Below, piece after piece: positions 24,432 through 33,220 of a stretch of DNA of 64,000 bases. Made by a program: the position numbers and the translations under genes. A model generated the notes under the pieces. It made no database searches. It saw only the letters and a list, made by a program, of their open reading frames with translations, and was not told the origin of the DNA. Positions within the stretch are counted from its first letter, which is position 1; each line of letters starts with the position of its first letter. Source of the DNA: HK1 sp965220535 (GTDB taxonomy: Bacteria; Pseudomonadota; Gammaproteobacteria; HK1). The DNA lies in assembly GCA_965220535.1 (NCBI GenBank), contig OZ244833.1:2356001-2420000 (forward strand), given 5' to 3'.

Positions 24432-25433
24432 ATGACCGATACCCTCTCGTCCGATCGCAATCCCCTCCTGCCGGGCGACGGGGATATCGTGGTTCATTTC
24501 GCCCACCCCGCCTACCGCTTGGCGCAATGCTTCGCTCGGCGGGATATCCCCATCTCGCATTTCCAGACGGAGAACCGGGCCGATACCCTTGCCCGCTTAG
24601 GCGAAGGGCATGTATTGGTGCTTTCGGGGTTGTGGTCGAACGATATGCTCGAAGCCGCCGCGAATCTTCGTTATATCCAAGTCTGCGCTGCGGGTTATGA
24701 CCAGTTCGATCGCGAGGCTCTGCGCGCCAAGGGGGTGCGGCTGGCCAATGGAAGCGGTGTCAACCGCAATGCCGTCAGCGATCATGCGATGGCGATGATC
24801 CTCGCCTTCGCGCGCCAAATTCACAGTGCCCGCGACCGTCAGCGCGAGCGTCTTTGGCGACCGATGATTTCATCGATCGATCGGCGCGAGGAGGAACTGG
24901 AGGGCAAAAGGATTTTGATCTACGGCTTGGGAACCATCGGCTCGCGCTTGGCCCGACTCGCCCGCGCTTTCGGGATGTATGCGATCGGCATCAAGCGCAA
25001 CATCGCCGACCATGACGGATCGGCCGACGAAGTCAAATCCCCCGCCGATTTCCTTGCCACCCTCGCCGAGGTCGATATCGTGGTGTTGACGTGCCCCTTG
25101 ACCCCCGAAACCGAGGGCTTGGTCGATGCCGCCGCCTTGGCGCGCATGAAGCCCACGGCCTACCTCGTCAACGTCGCTCGCGGGCCTTGCGTGGACGAAG
25201 CGGCGTTGGCCGACGCTTTGCAGGCCAAGACCATCGCCGGGGCGGGTATCGACACCTTCGCCTCGGAGCCGCTGCCTGCCGATTCCGTGCTCTGGGGGTT
25301 GGAGAATGCGCTGATCACCCCTCATAGCGCCGGGGAGACGCGTCGATACGAGGAAAACGTGATCGATATTCTGCTGACGAATCTTCGTCGCTTGCAGCGA
25401 GGCGAGGAAGACTTGGTCAATCGGATCGTTTAG
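24432..25433 (+). CDS. D-isomer-specific 2-hydroxyacid dehydrogenase
   Basis: A 333-residue NAD(P)-dependent dehydrogenase. The Rossmann motif Gly-Leu-Gly-Thr-Ile-Gly-Ser is near 160. The catalytic triad is present: Arg in Asn-Val-Ala-Arg-Gly near 249, Glu in Ala-Ser-Glu-Pro near 279, and His in Pro-His-Ser-Ala-Gly near 297. It should interconvert a 2-keto acid and its D-2-hydroxy acid; the exact substrate (glyoxylate, hydroxypyruvate or other) cannot be told. No strong ribosome binding site precedes the ATG. It is convergent with a DUF3726 gene. The stop codon lies inside a 14-bp tandem duplication. Confidence 0.88.
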   Translation: MTDTLSSDRNPLLPGDGDIVVHFAHPAYRLAQCFARRDIPISHFQTENRADTLARLGEGHVLVLSGLWSNDMLEAAANLRYIQVCAAGYDQFDREALRAKGVRLANGSGVNRNAVSDHAMAMILAFARQIHSARDRQRERLWRPMISSIDRREEELEGKRILIYGLGTIGSRLARLARAFGMYAIGIKRNIADHDGSADEVKSPADFLATLAEVDIVVLTCPLTPETEGLVDAAALARMKPTAYLVNVARGPCVDEAALADALQAKTIAGAGIDTFASEPLPADSVLWGLENALITPHSAGETRRYEENVIDILLTNLRRLQRGEEDLVNRIV

Positions 25434-25449
25434 CGCGGATCGTTTAGCG
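25422..25449. repeat. Tandem duplication, 14 bp x2, over a stop codon
   Basis: CGGATCGTTTAGCG occurs twice exactly. The TAG in the first copy (25431-25433) ends the 2-hydroxyacid dehydrogenase gene. Confidence 0.92.
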
Positions 25450-25507
25450 ATCCCTCCTTCCTTCGTCTTCCTTCCGGTCCTTTTCGAAGGGGATCTCGAA
25501 AGCGACC

Positions 25508-26329
25508 TCAGTCGTTGTCGATCACCCCGGCTCCCGCTCCGCTCAAGCGGGATCGCTCGCTGTTTTCGACCAGCAAGCCCTCGGCGAGGGCGTACAAACG
25601 CCGCCAGAGCGCCTCTTCGATCTCCGCTCCCTTTCCCTCGTCAGGACGCTCGCCAGGAGGATCGAGCCGGAGATCGCTGCCGCCTTCGAGCATCGGCTCG
25701 TCGGTGCGTTCGGATCCGAGGCTCGTCAGGCGGATCGACATCGAGGCCGGGCCGGAAAGCGCAACCGGCGCACCCTCGATCCGTCCTCGTCGGCAGATCA
25801 ATTCGATACTCTCTTCGGTCGTCGCTTCGGTCGCCGGCCCCTTCTCCGGCGGCGCCGGCGCAAGGCTTGAACGGGGGCGACAGGAGATCTTGACGATCCC
25901 CTCGATCCCTTTGGAAGCCCGCAACAAGGGATGCAAGATCAGCGAGGGAATATCGACCGCCTCGACGCCGGCGATAAACGTCTCTTCGCAAGGGCCGGCG
26001 GCGGCCGCGACGATCAGCCGATCGCCGATGCTCGGACCGCACCACAAAGAGGAAAGGAGGGCATCGGCTTTTTGCGCAACGAGTTTTTGCGCCACGAAAA
26101 GGCCGCTGCTTGCCGGAGCGGGCGCGAAGCGAAAGGCGGTCTTCCGATCCAGCGCTTCGAGCCCTTCGACGAGATCGCCGATATTGCCGAGGACGGGATC
26201 CCCCGCGATCCTCGAGCGAAGGATTTGCCCGGCGATCATCCCCGCTTCTTCGGCCAACCCCGGGGGCAAGCCGACGCTCGCGGCCGCGCGGACGGTCGCC
26301 TCTTTGCACTCGTTCAGCGACACATGCAC
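25508..26329 (-). CDS. DUF3726 family protein
   Basis: A protein of about 273 residues whose ends match DUF3726: the N-terminal Val-Ser-Leu-Asn-Glu ... Gly-Leu-Ala-Glu-Glu-Ala-Gly and the C-terminal Ser-Arg-Leu-Ser-Gly-Ala-Gly-Ala-Gly ... Asp-Asn-Asp. No function is established. There is no good ATG; GTG codons at 26329 and 26323 are the likely starts just before the conserved motif. Both lie directly after the stop of the upstream 612-residue gene, so translation is probably coupled. The open frame continues upstream inside that gene in another frame but is not conserved. Confidence 0.75.
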   Translation of the reverse strand: MHVSLNECKEATVRAAASVGLPPGLAEEAGMIAGQILRSRIAGDPVLGNIGDLVEGLEALDRKTAFRFAPAPASSGLFVAQKLVAQKADALLSSLWCGPSIGDRLIVAAAAGPCEETFIAGVEAVDIPSLILHPLLRASKGIEGIVKISCRPRSSLAPAPPEKGPATEATTEESIELICRRGRIEGAPVALSGPASMSIRLTSLGSERTDEPMLEGGSDLRLDPPGERPDEGKGAEIEEALWRRLYALAEGLLVENSERSRLSGAGAGVIDND

Positions 26330-26342
26330 GAGGCAATGAATC

Positions 26343-28181
26343 TCACGCTTTCTCGAGCGACGAAAAGCGGCCGCTATCGCTTTCTTGGGGGCTCGTCTTC
26401 GAGCCCTCGGGCGGGGAAAAAAGCGTCGGAAAATACCAATCATCGGCCGCAGGATCCCCGCTTTCTTCCGGCAGCGGGGCTCCTTGGTAAAGGGTGATGC
26501 GGGTCCATAGATCGGATTTCGGATCGAATTTCGACGCCCCGAAGCAGGCGAGCTTGGCCCGTAGCAGATCGATCGGCCGACACTTCGACGCCAGCAGATT
26601 GCCCCGAATTTCGGCGTAGTCCAGCGCAAGGCCCGTCTGCGCTCGTCGCGCGCAATGGCGCAACTCGGGATGACGCGCAAGAAAAAGGGCCAGAGAATCC
26701 TTGCCCCGGCCGCTATCGATCTCGGTGGCCAGCGTCCTCGCCAGACGGTCGATATCGCGGGCGACCCCGATCGGCATTTCCCGCTCCGCTCCCGGCTCGA
26801 AATCCCGCTCCCCCCGCCGCGGCTCCATCTTTTCTTTGGAGTGGTACCAAAAATGGCGTTTCGCCTCGGGGCGGGAGAAATCCTGCGCCAGCGCCCACGC
26901 GTAGCGCTTTTCGATGGCGGCGCTCAGATCCGCGACCGAACCGGTGGGATCGAGAAGAGGGAAATCCTCCTCTTCGGCCCTTTCCAAACCCTCGGCAAGG
27001 TCGTCTATCGAATCGCCGCCGGATTCCAGCAGGAGCGATATCACCAGCTCTTCGGTCTCCGGCGAGGAATGCGTTTGCGCATAGCGAAGGATATCCTTGC
27101 GATGATTGCTCGAACGATCGCCGGGCGTCGTTTCTTGCGGCAGCGGCTTCGGATCCCTTCCTTTGCCCTCTTTGCCCCACCCGTCGATCCAGTCCTCGAT
27201 TTGCGCAATTTCCCGATGCACGGACTCGATGCAACGGCGGCGCTCGTCGTCCTCGCTATGCCACTCGCGCAAATGGGCTTTCGCCCGTTGCAGGAGAAGA
27301 CGGAATGCCGATAGATCGTCGCGAGAATTCTCGCTCGGTTCGAGGGCTCGGGCCAAAGCGGCCTCGCGGGCGTGAAACCAGCGGTGGATGAGGCCCGGAT
27401 GACGGATCAGAAAGGGCACCATGCCAAGGCCGGTCGCATTGCCGACCCCGAGGTGGCGTTTGAGGCGGGCATCGATCCCGACGGCCTTCGCCGGGGCGCG
27501 CCGTCGGGCGAGGTGCTCGATCAGATCGAAAGTGAAGCATCGGATCAGATAAACGGTCAGCATCTCGGCGCGAAAAGGGCCGGCCAATTCGGGGCGACGG
27601 GCGTAGCGCTGCCGATCCGCCAAGCCGAATTTCCCGTTGCCGTAGACCGCGGTGGTGCGCATCAAATAGCCGACTCGGTTGATGAAGTCGGGATCCGGTT
27701 GTCGGCCTGCGGCGAGTCGCTCGAGGGTATGTTCGAAGAGGCGGGAGCTGCGGTTGGCTCGGCTGAGCACCAGATCTTGCGCCGAGAATCTGCCTTTTTC
27801 CTGCTTCGGGGTCTGCTTTGCCAGTCGTTCGATATCGGCTTTCGACGGCACCCCGTCGAAGAGGGTGAAGGTCGTATCCCAAGCATCGGCGATCACGCGA
27901 TCGGTGCGTCTCGAAGGGTCCAATCGGTGGGAAAAGCCCACCAAGGAGTATTGTCGTTGGGGGCTTCGAACGGTGCGAACGACATGGCCGAAGCCCTCGT
28001 CGTCGAGCGCAAGAAGGGGCTCTTCGAATCGCCACCCCTCTTGGTGTATCGATCGGATCAGGCTGCGCGAGAAGCTCAGTCGGTTGGCGAAGACGACCCC
28101 CAATCGCTCCGGTCGCATGATATCGTCCGGTGAACGAAAGGAAAGGGCCTCGGCGGCGTCGTTTTTGTCGATATTCTTCAT
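26343..28181 (-). CDS. Conserved-type hypothetical protein, 612 residues
   Basis: A large, charged, apparently soluble protein without signal peptide or membrane segments. No domain was recognised. It is mostly helical, rich in Arg, Glu and Ala, with several Trp and Tyr in the last 150 residues. Codon use resembles the neighbours, and the frame is open for 1.8 kb on the strand of its neighbours, so it is a real gene. It is directly upstream of the DUF3726 gene, with 13 bases between, so the two likely work together. Function unknown. Confidence 0.7.
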   Translation of the reverse strand: MKNIDKNDAAEALSFRSPDDIMRPERLGVVFANRLSFSRSLIRSIHQEGWRFEEPLLALDDEGFGHVVRTVRSPQRQYSLVGFSHRLDPSRRTDRVIADAWDTTFTLFDGVPSKADIERLAKQTPKQEKGRFSAQDLVLSRANRSSRLFEHTLERLAAGRQPDPDFINRVGYLMRTTAVYGNGKFGLADRQRYARRPELAGPFRAEMLTVYLIRCFTFDLIEHLARRRAPAKAVGIDARLKRHLGVGNATGLGMVPFLIRHPGLIHRWFHAREAALARALEPSENSRDDLSAFRLLLQRAKAHLREWHSEDDERRRCIESVHREIAQIEDWIDGWGKEGKGRDPKPLPQETTPGDRSSNHRKDILRYAQTHSSPETEELVISLLLESGGDSIDDLAEGLERAEEEDFPLLDPTGSVADLSAAIEKRYAWALAQDFSRPEAKRHFWYHSKEKMEPRRGERDFEPGAEREMPIGVARDIDRLARTLATEIDSGRGKDSLALFLARHPELRHCARRAQTGLALDYAEIRGNLLASKCRPIDLLRAKLACFGASKFDPKSDLWTRITLYQGAPLPEESGDPAADDWYFPTLFSPPEGSKTSPQESDSGRFSSLEKA

Positions 28182-28316
28182 GGAATCGATCTCGGTCGAT
28201 GGATCTCGGGCGAGGCTTTTCGCAAGGGACTCTCGACGGCGGGAGAAAAAGGATCGTTTCCGCCGCTCGGTCCGTCGAGGCTCTTGATGGCGCGATCGTA
28301 CCGTGATTTCCTCGGG

Positions 28317-29648
28317 CTATTTCGCCGCCGGGCCCTCGCGCTCGGGGTCGATACGCGGTATGCGCATGAACGCCACCGCCGCGGCGCACGATATCGGCAA
28401 CAGGGCCAAGACGAGCAATGGCCCGTCGTATTCGCCGACGAGATCGTAGCCGACCGAGAGCGGGATCGGGCCGAGCGAGGCCCCGATCACCATTCCCATC
28501 TGGGCCGTCCCCAAGATGGACCCCAAATGCGCCCGCCCGAAAAAGCGTGGCCAAACATAAGCGAAAAGCGCCATCATCGCTCCGTTGGACAGACCGAAGA
28601 CGAGGGCGAAGGCGATCGCCGTCAGCTGCCCTTGCACTTGACTCATCATCACCAAAGACAGGCTAGTCGATAGCAGCGCCGCCATATAAAGAGGACGGGT
28701 CGGCAGTCGATCGAGGAGATGGCCGATGATCAAAGAGGAGATGACCATCATCAACGCCATGACCGGGAAAACCGAGGTCGCCAACGCCGCTTCGAGCCCC
28801 TTGGCGTCGAAAACCGAAAGCTGATGGAAGAAGATCGCGGTCGCCAAGGCGGAGTGGACGGAGTTGGAAACCAAGATGATCCAAAATGCATCGGTGCGTC
28901 GCGCCTCGGCAAGATCAAGCCCCCGGTCGGCATCCTCCTTCGTCGATCTCCCGCTCCCCCCGGCGGCGTCATTCGAGTTCTTCGCCGGGCTCCCCTCGCC
29001 TTCGCCGCCCGCCTTCGGCTTGCCGTCCGGCACGAGCCCGAGTTGCTCCGGGCGATCGAAAAGCAGCAGCATGACCGGCGGCAGCAAGAGCAGCCAAGTG
29101 CCGACCCCCATCACCACCCACGCCATCCTCCAGCCATAGCGTTCGTTCAGCCACTGCGCGACGGGGGGATGCACAGCGATGCTGAGCGCAAAGCCGAGCA
29201 TGGTCAGGCCAAGCGCGATCCCCCGTCGTCGATCGAACCATTGCGAGGTGAGGTTGTTCGCGCAGAGCATCAGCGAACCTTGACCCAAAAAGCGCAGCAG
29301 GCCGAAGCCCAGCGTCAGCAGGATGAAGCCGCTGACCGCTCCGAAAGCGATGGCCGCGGCCCCGAAGGCGACGACGATGGCGATCAAGGTCCGGTGCACC
29401 CCTTCGCGGTCGACGATCCTCCCGACGAAGGGGAGACCGAATGCCGCCGCGAGGGTCGCGAAAGCGTAGGCGCTCGAGATCGACGTATGCGATATCCCCA
29501 AATCCCGGGAGATCGGCAACAGGAAAACACCGAAGGTATGGGATTGACCCGGACCGCTGGCGAACATGATCAAGGCGGCCAAGGCAAGGATCACCCGCCC
29601 ATAGAAGAATCGCTCGTTGATCGCCAGAGCCAAGAAGCGACGGGAAAT
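28317..29648 (-). CDS. Major facilitator superfamily transporter
   Basis: About 443 residues with twelve predicted membrane helices and a charged cytoplasmic loop after helix six (near 200-245, Gly/Ser/Lys-rich). The loop between helices two and three, Gly-Arg-Ile-Val-Asp-Arg-Glu-Gly, fits the MFS signature. It resembles monocarboxylate/oxalate-type MFS carriers, but the substrate is unknown. A strong AAAGGAG lies at 29657-29663 with no ATG or GTG at the right distance. An in-frame ATT at 29648 is 8 bases away, and the first TTG (29633) is 23 bases away. The ATT was chosen, so the start is uncertain. It reads toward the 612-residue gene. Confidence 0.85.
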   Translation of the reverse strand: MSRRFLALAINERFFYGRVILALAALIMFASGPGQSHTFGVFLLPISRDLGISHTSISSAYAFATLAAAFGLPFVGRIVDREGVHRTLIAIVVAFGAAAIAFGAVSGFILLTLGFGLLRFLGQGSLMLCANNLTSQWFDRRRGIALGLTMLGFALSIAVHPPVAQWLNERYGWRMAWVVMGVGTWLLLLPPVMLLLFDRPEQLGLVPDGKPKAGGEGEGSPAKNSNDAAGGSGRSTKEDADRGLDLAEARRTDAFWIILVSNSVHSALATAIFFHQLSVFDAKGLEAALATSVFPVMALMMVISSLIIGHLLDRLPTRPLYMAALLSTSLSLVMMSQVQGQLTAIAFALVFGLSNGAMMALFAYVWPRFFGRAHLGSILGTAQMGMVIGASLGPIPLSVGYDLVGEYDGPLLVLALLPISCAAAVAFMRIPRIDPEREGPAAK

Positions 29649-30181
29649 GATGATATCTCCTTTGAATATCGGATCCTCGATACGAGGATCGGCCCGGCCC
29701 TTTCAAAGTCTCGGCGCAAGACGGCGGCGCGAAGATCGACGCCCCCTTGTCGAGGGGGGCAGAAAGCGTCGCTTCGCCCGCAGCGGAAAAAAACGACGAT
29801 TCAGCGACCATCCCCCCTTGCCGATCGCGCGGATAGCGAAGCGTCGAGAAAGGACGAAAAAAGGCGGTGTCGGCGGCGTGATGCGCGGACCGGCGAAAGG
29901 GCGAGCGGGGATATGAAGATCGAGCGGTGAATATGAAAGTCTAGTGTATCGGCGATCGATCGTGCCGACATCTAAGATAAATTTTCGCCGCCGGGGTCGG
30001 CGAATCCGGCCGATCGACCGGCGCGAGGTCGGAGCCTCGCTTCATCCTCGCTTCGATAGCGAGCCGAGGCGGCATATCCCGTGGTTTCGGTTGCCGCCTC
30101 GGTCGTTTATGCCTTCGAACGGGCCTTTGGAGTCGCAGCGCGAAGGGAGCGCGAAGAATCGGGTATCGAAGACGCAGGTTT
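29649..30181. other. 533-base region without a recognised gene
   Basis: This lies between the MFS gene and the DUF1127 gene (both minus strand). Open frames here are Arg-rich and unsupported. An 11-bp tandem duplication (CCTCGCTTCAT, then CCTCGCTTCGA) lies at 30035-30056, next to a small inverted repeat (CTCGCT with AGCGAG). Confidence 0.5.
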
Positions 30182-30577
30182 TTATGCCGCCGGCCGGTCG
30201 CTTTCGTTGACCGCCTCTTCGGGGACCCCGGGGCGCCCGACACGGGAACGAATATTCCAGATCGGAACATCCCCGCCGGGGATCAAAAGCCCGTCCACGA
30301 CCATCGGGATATCCCGACGCCGGATGCCGATATCTTCCAAGATCCGATCGTCCAAAGCCGAGAGCTCGGCAACCATCTGCCGCCGCCGGAGCGCGTTCTC
30401 GATCCCTCCCCACCCCTTGGCCAGCGTGCGGGAGATGAATTTCGCGAGCCGCCGCATCGCCCGCATCATGGCTTGGCCTTGGGCTTTGCGGGCGACCGCG
30501 GTATATGCAAGGTACTCGACCGGATCGTAGGCGCTGATTGCGCGAATCGAGTTGTCGTTTGTGGTGTCGTTTTTCAT
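30182..30577 (-). CDS. DUF1127 domain protein
   Basis: A 131-residue basic protein with the DUF1127 core near 70-105: Arg-Arg-Arg ... Glu-Leu-Ser-Ala-Leu-Asp-Asp-Arg-Ile-Leu-Glu-Asp-Ile-Gly. In studied alphaproteobacteria small DUF1127 proteins affect RNA turnover and phosphate or carbon metabolism; this one is longer than the usual 45-80 residues. The ATG at 30577 was used; a TTG six codons upstream is also in frame. The upstream DNA is strikingly AT-rich, so the gene probably has a strong or regulated promoter. Confidence 0.8.
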   Translation of the reverse strand: MKNDTTNDNSIRAISAYDPVEYLAYTAVARKAQGQAMMRAMRRLAKFISRTLAKGWGGIENALRRRQMVAELSALDDRILEDIGIRRRDIPMVVDGLLIPGGDVPIWNIRSRVGRPGVPEEAVNESDRPAA

Positions 30578-30592
30578 TGTCGTAGTCTCTGT

Positions 30593-30620
30593 CAAGATGG
30601 ATCATGCAAGATGGATCATG
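30593..30620. repeat. Tandem duplication, 14 bp x2
   Basis: CAAGATGGATCATG occurs twice exactly, immediately upstream of the DUF1127 coding region. Confidence 0.92.
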
Positions 30621-30672
30621 AATACTCCCGAGGGGAAATATAGGGTATTTTGATGCACTGCACAATTGAAAT

Positions 30673-30697
30673 ATTTTCTTTTTATAAATAAGAAAAT
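30673..30697. promoter_or_regulatory. AT-rich inverted repeat, possible promoter or operator
   Basis: ATTTTCTT (30673-30680) and AAGAAAAT (30690-30697) are perfect complements around TTTATAAAT. The centre resembles a -10 element. It lies about 100 bases upstream of the DUF1127 start. Confidence 0.35.
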
Positions 30698-30773
30698 CTA
30701 ATATCAAAAAAATGCGTTCTGCATTGGGGTTTACATCGGGTTTTGCATTGAATTTTATATTGATATTACGAAG

Positions 30774-30788
30774 GAATGATTTTCATTC
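30774..30788. promoter_or_regulatory. Fur-box-like palindrome
   Basis: GAATGATTTTCATTC matches the core of the Fur consensus (AATGATAATCATT) at 11 of 13 positions and is a 6-3-6 palindrome. It is about 200 bases upstream of the DUF1127 gene. A chance match in AT-rich DNA is possible. Confidence 0.3.
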
Positions 30789-31101
30789 ACTCGATCGTCG
30801 AATATCGAATCGATTCAGATTATTTGATTGGTTCGATAAAGATCCATTATGCGATTCGAAAAAGGCAGGCTCGCAACGAAAGCCGAGATCAGGGCGAGAA
30901 ACGAGCCTTCGCCCCTTTTCGGATGCGAAGGGGGATGCGTATCGTCGAAACGAGAATAGGGATTGGTTTGTGCGGCGAGAGGCGAGGGTCTTTTGCGTTC
31001 TCGTATGACGCTCGTAATACGCTATCTCCAAAGCGGTTTTCGCCTCGCCGAGGCCCGCCGCCGGCCCGCGCCTTTGCCGATCCGGCAGAATTCATCGGGA
31101 T

Positions 31102-32259
31102 CTAAAACAGATCGACGGTGATCGGGCAATGATCCGAGGGGAGCCTATGTTCGATATTCCTCGCCTCCATATCCCGATCTTCCCAAAGGATCTGGCGGAA
31201 GGAATGGGGTTTTGTCCATTCCCATGCCCTGGCCCCGAAGACGAAGAAGTCGATGCCGTGTTCGAAATGGTTCTTCGTTCCCTTCCAACATTCGTTGGGA
31301 TGGTCGTTCGGCAGTCGATGCAGTTCGAGCCCGGGCGGGTCGGCGTCGTCGATGGCCTGCCAGAGATGGTCGCGCTCGTCGTAGCGTTCGAAAGCGCGAT
31401 TGAAATCCCCCATCACCACGAAGGGGACGCCCTCTTGCCAGCGCTCGTCGATCCACTTCTCCAAGGGAGGGATCTGCGTTACCAGTCTTTTGCAGTGTTT
31501 TCCCTTCGGTTTTAGCAGGTTTCCAAAGGCGCATCTGGATTTGAGGTGGATATTGAGCAAGCGGAGCGTTTTCGTCTTTTCGCCGCTGCCGAGCTCCACG
31601 CTCAAATCCACTCCCCAGCGCAACCCCCAAGCGGATTTGTCGGATCGCGGCTCCAATTCGGGAACGTCGCGTTTTCGAACGCGCGCGAAACGCCCGGAGC
31701 GCACGGCGAAGCCGGTGTAAATATCGTTTTGATTCGAGTCGTATCGCCCCGATATATGGATATCGTAGTCCTCGATGGGAAATATCCTCGCCGCCGCCAA
31801 GGGCCCGTTGACCTCTTGGAAGGCGATGATGTCGGCATCGATACGGCGGATATAGCCCTTGAGGGTTTCGTAATCGGCATTGCGGCGTCGGGGGGCGTAC
31901 GAGCGCATGGCCACGTCGTTTTTCCAATGCAGATTATTGAGATTCCAGCTGGCGATGCGGATGGTGTCGAAGGTAGTCTTCTCGGTCTCGGCTTCGGGCG
32001 CATCGGTGGCGCCCCGCCATTGGATTTTGGGGCATCCCTGGCGATCCCCCGGTGGTTCGTGGCAATGGCATTCACCGGTTTTTATCCGATTGTGGCAACC
32101 GTCCTCGGCGAGCCCGCCGGGATGGGCAAAGGCGCAGCTTCCCGCCATCAGCAGCGCCAAGAACAGATACTTGCTTTTTCCGGACGATGCGGGGGTTTTG
32201 CCGGCCGTAGACGACATTCGTTTTTCGGGCTTCGGTATTGTCGGATATCGGTATCCCAT
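31102..32259 (-). CDS. Secreted endonuclease/exonuclease/phosphatase-fold protein with YHYH-like motif
   Basis: About 385 residues. A signal peptide (hydrophobic segment ending Gly-Ser-Cys-Ala-Phe-Ala) leads into a cysteine/histidine motif, His-Pro-Gly-Gly-Leu ... Gly-Cys-His-Asn ... Gly-Glu-Cys-His-Cys-His. This motif is seen in periplasmic YHYH-type proteins and may bind metal. From residue 95 the fold is that of DNase I-like enzymes, with Asn in Trp-Asn-Leu-Asn, Glu in Phe-Gln-Glu-Val, His in Asn-Ile-His-Leu, Asp-Phe-Asn, and the final Ser-Asp-His-Cys-Pro. It could be a nuclease or phosphodiesterase outside the cytoplasm. An AAGGA nine bases upstream favours the ATG at 32259 over the one at 32268. 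Confidence 0.8.
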   Translation of the reverse strand: MGYRYPTIPKPEKRMSSTAGKTPASSGKSKYLFLALLMAGSCAFAHPGGLAEDGCHNRIKTGECHCHEPPGDRQGCPKIQWRGATDAPEAETEKTTFDTIRIASWNLNNLHWKNDVAMRSYAPRRRNADYETLKGYIRRIDADIIAFQEVNGPLAAARIFPIEDYDIHISGRYDSNQNDIYTGFAVRSGRFARVRKRDVPELEPRSDKSAWGLRWGVDLSVELGSGEKTKTLRLLNIHLKSRCAFGNLLKPKGKHCKRLVTQIPPLEKWIDERWQEGVPFVVMGDFNRAFERYDERDHLWQAIDDADPPGLELHRLPNDHPNECWKGTKNHFEHGIDFFVFGARAWEWTKPHSFRQILWEDRDMEARNIEHRLPSDHCPITVDLF

Positions 32260-32347
32260 CTTCGGCATTCCTTGATTTTCGGCAAAAAAACGACTTGGTT
32301 GACTGCTAAGATAGGGCGAACTTTATTCGACTTCGAGGTAATCGATC

Positions 32348-33184
32348 ATGCAAATCGGCATCGTCCAGTTTTCCACCGACTACTCCCTTCGTATCGACGA
32401 GTTGGCTCGCGCGGCGGAGGAGCGCGGTTTCGAGTCGCTCTTCGTGCCCGAGCACACGCATATCCCGACCTGTCGCCGCAGTCCATGGCCGGGGGGATCG
32501 GAATTGCCTCGCGAATACAAACATACCGTCGATCCCTTGGTCGGTTTGGCGTGGGCCGCGGCGGCGACTTCTCGCCTGCGCATCGGCACCGGCATCGCCT
32601 TGCTGACCGAGCGCGATCCGATCGTATTGGCCAAGGAGTGCGCGACGCTCGATATGCTCTCCCGCGGAAGGTTCGAACTGGGGATCGGGGCCGGGTGGAA
32701 TGCCGAGGAAATGGAGAATCACGGCACCGCTTTCGCCGATCGATTCAAGGTGATGTGCGATCGGGCCAAGGCGATCAAAACCCTATGGCAGCAAGAAGAG
32801 CCGGAATACCACGGTCCTTTCGTCGATTTCGATCCGATCTGGTCTTACCCTAAGCCGGTGCAAAAACCGAATCCCCCGCTGCTTTTGGGGGGCGAGAGCC
32901 GCCATACGCTCAAGCGAGTGGTCGATTTTTGCGACGGGTGGATGCCCCGGATGCGGGCGATGGAGGATATCGCCCGGCAGATGGAGCGCTTGCGAACCAT
33001 GGCCCTCGAGGCCGGAAGGGATCCGGCGACGATATCGACCACCCTCTTCGCGGCCCCCGGGGATCCGAAGGTGCTCGACACCTGCCGCGAGGCCGGCGTG
33101 TTCCGGGCCTTGATCATGATCCCGCCGGTGGGTCGCGACAAGGCGCTTTCCCTGTTGGATCGGCATGCGGGGCTGCTTCGATAA
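32348..33184 (+). CDS. Luciferase-like (LLM class) flavin/F420-dependent oxidoreductase
   Basis: A 278-residue TIM-barrel oxidoreductase. It has Phe-Val-Pro-Glu-His-Thr-His near 36, Leu-Arg-Ile-Gly-Thr-Gly-Ile near 77, and Ile-Gly-Ala-Gly-Trp-Asn near 113, all typical of LLM proteins annotated as F420-dependent. No F420 synthesis genes are visible, so FMN use is equally possible. The substrate is unknown. A GAGGTAA ribosome binding site precedes the ATG. A good terminator follows 14 bases after the stop, so it is probably a single-gene transcript. Confidence 0.85.
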   Translation: MQIGIVQFSTDYSLRIDELARAAEERGFESLFVPEHTHIPTCRRSPWPGGSELPREYKHTVDPLVGLAWAAAATSRLRIGTGIALLTERDPIVLAKECATLDMLSRGRFELGIGAGWNAEEMENHGTAFADRFKVMCDRAKAIKTLWQQEEPEYHGPFVDFDPIWSYPKPVQKPNPPLLLGGESRHTLKRVVDFCDGWMPRMRAMEDIARQMERLRTMALEAGRDPATISTTLFAAPGDPKVLDTCREAGVFRALIMIPPVGRDKALSLLDRHAGLLR

Positions 33185-33197
33185 GCCTTTGCCAAGG

Positions 33198-33220
33198 AAA
33201 AGCCGAGGCTTTCGGCTTTT
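33198..33220 (+). terminator. Intrinsic terminator after the LLM gene
   Basis: AAAAGCCG (33198-33205) and CGGCTTTT (33213-33220) form a perfect 8-bp stem with a 7-base loop, ending in TTTT. The flanking A and T make it usable from both directions. Confidence 0.65.

Larger units (their letters stand above)
30578..31101. other. AT-rich intergenic island
   Basis: About 30650-30870 is far more AT-rich than the rest of the window and has no gene. It holds a 14-bp tandem duplication (30593-30620), an 8-bp inverted repeat around a TATAAA-like core, and a Fur-box-like palindrome. A 109-codon open frame on the plus strand (30776-31105) lacks a ribosome binding site and family resemblance. Confidence 0.6.

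Noticed and set aside
30776..31105. A 109-codon open frame in the AT-rich island
   Set aside because: No ribosome binding site, no family resemblance, and it begins inside the Fur-like palindrome.
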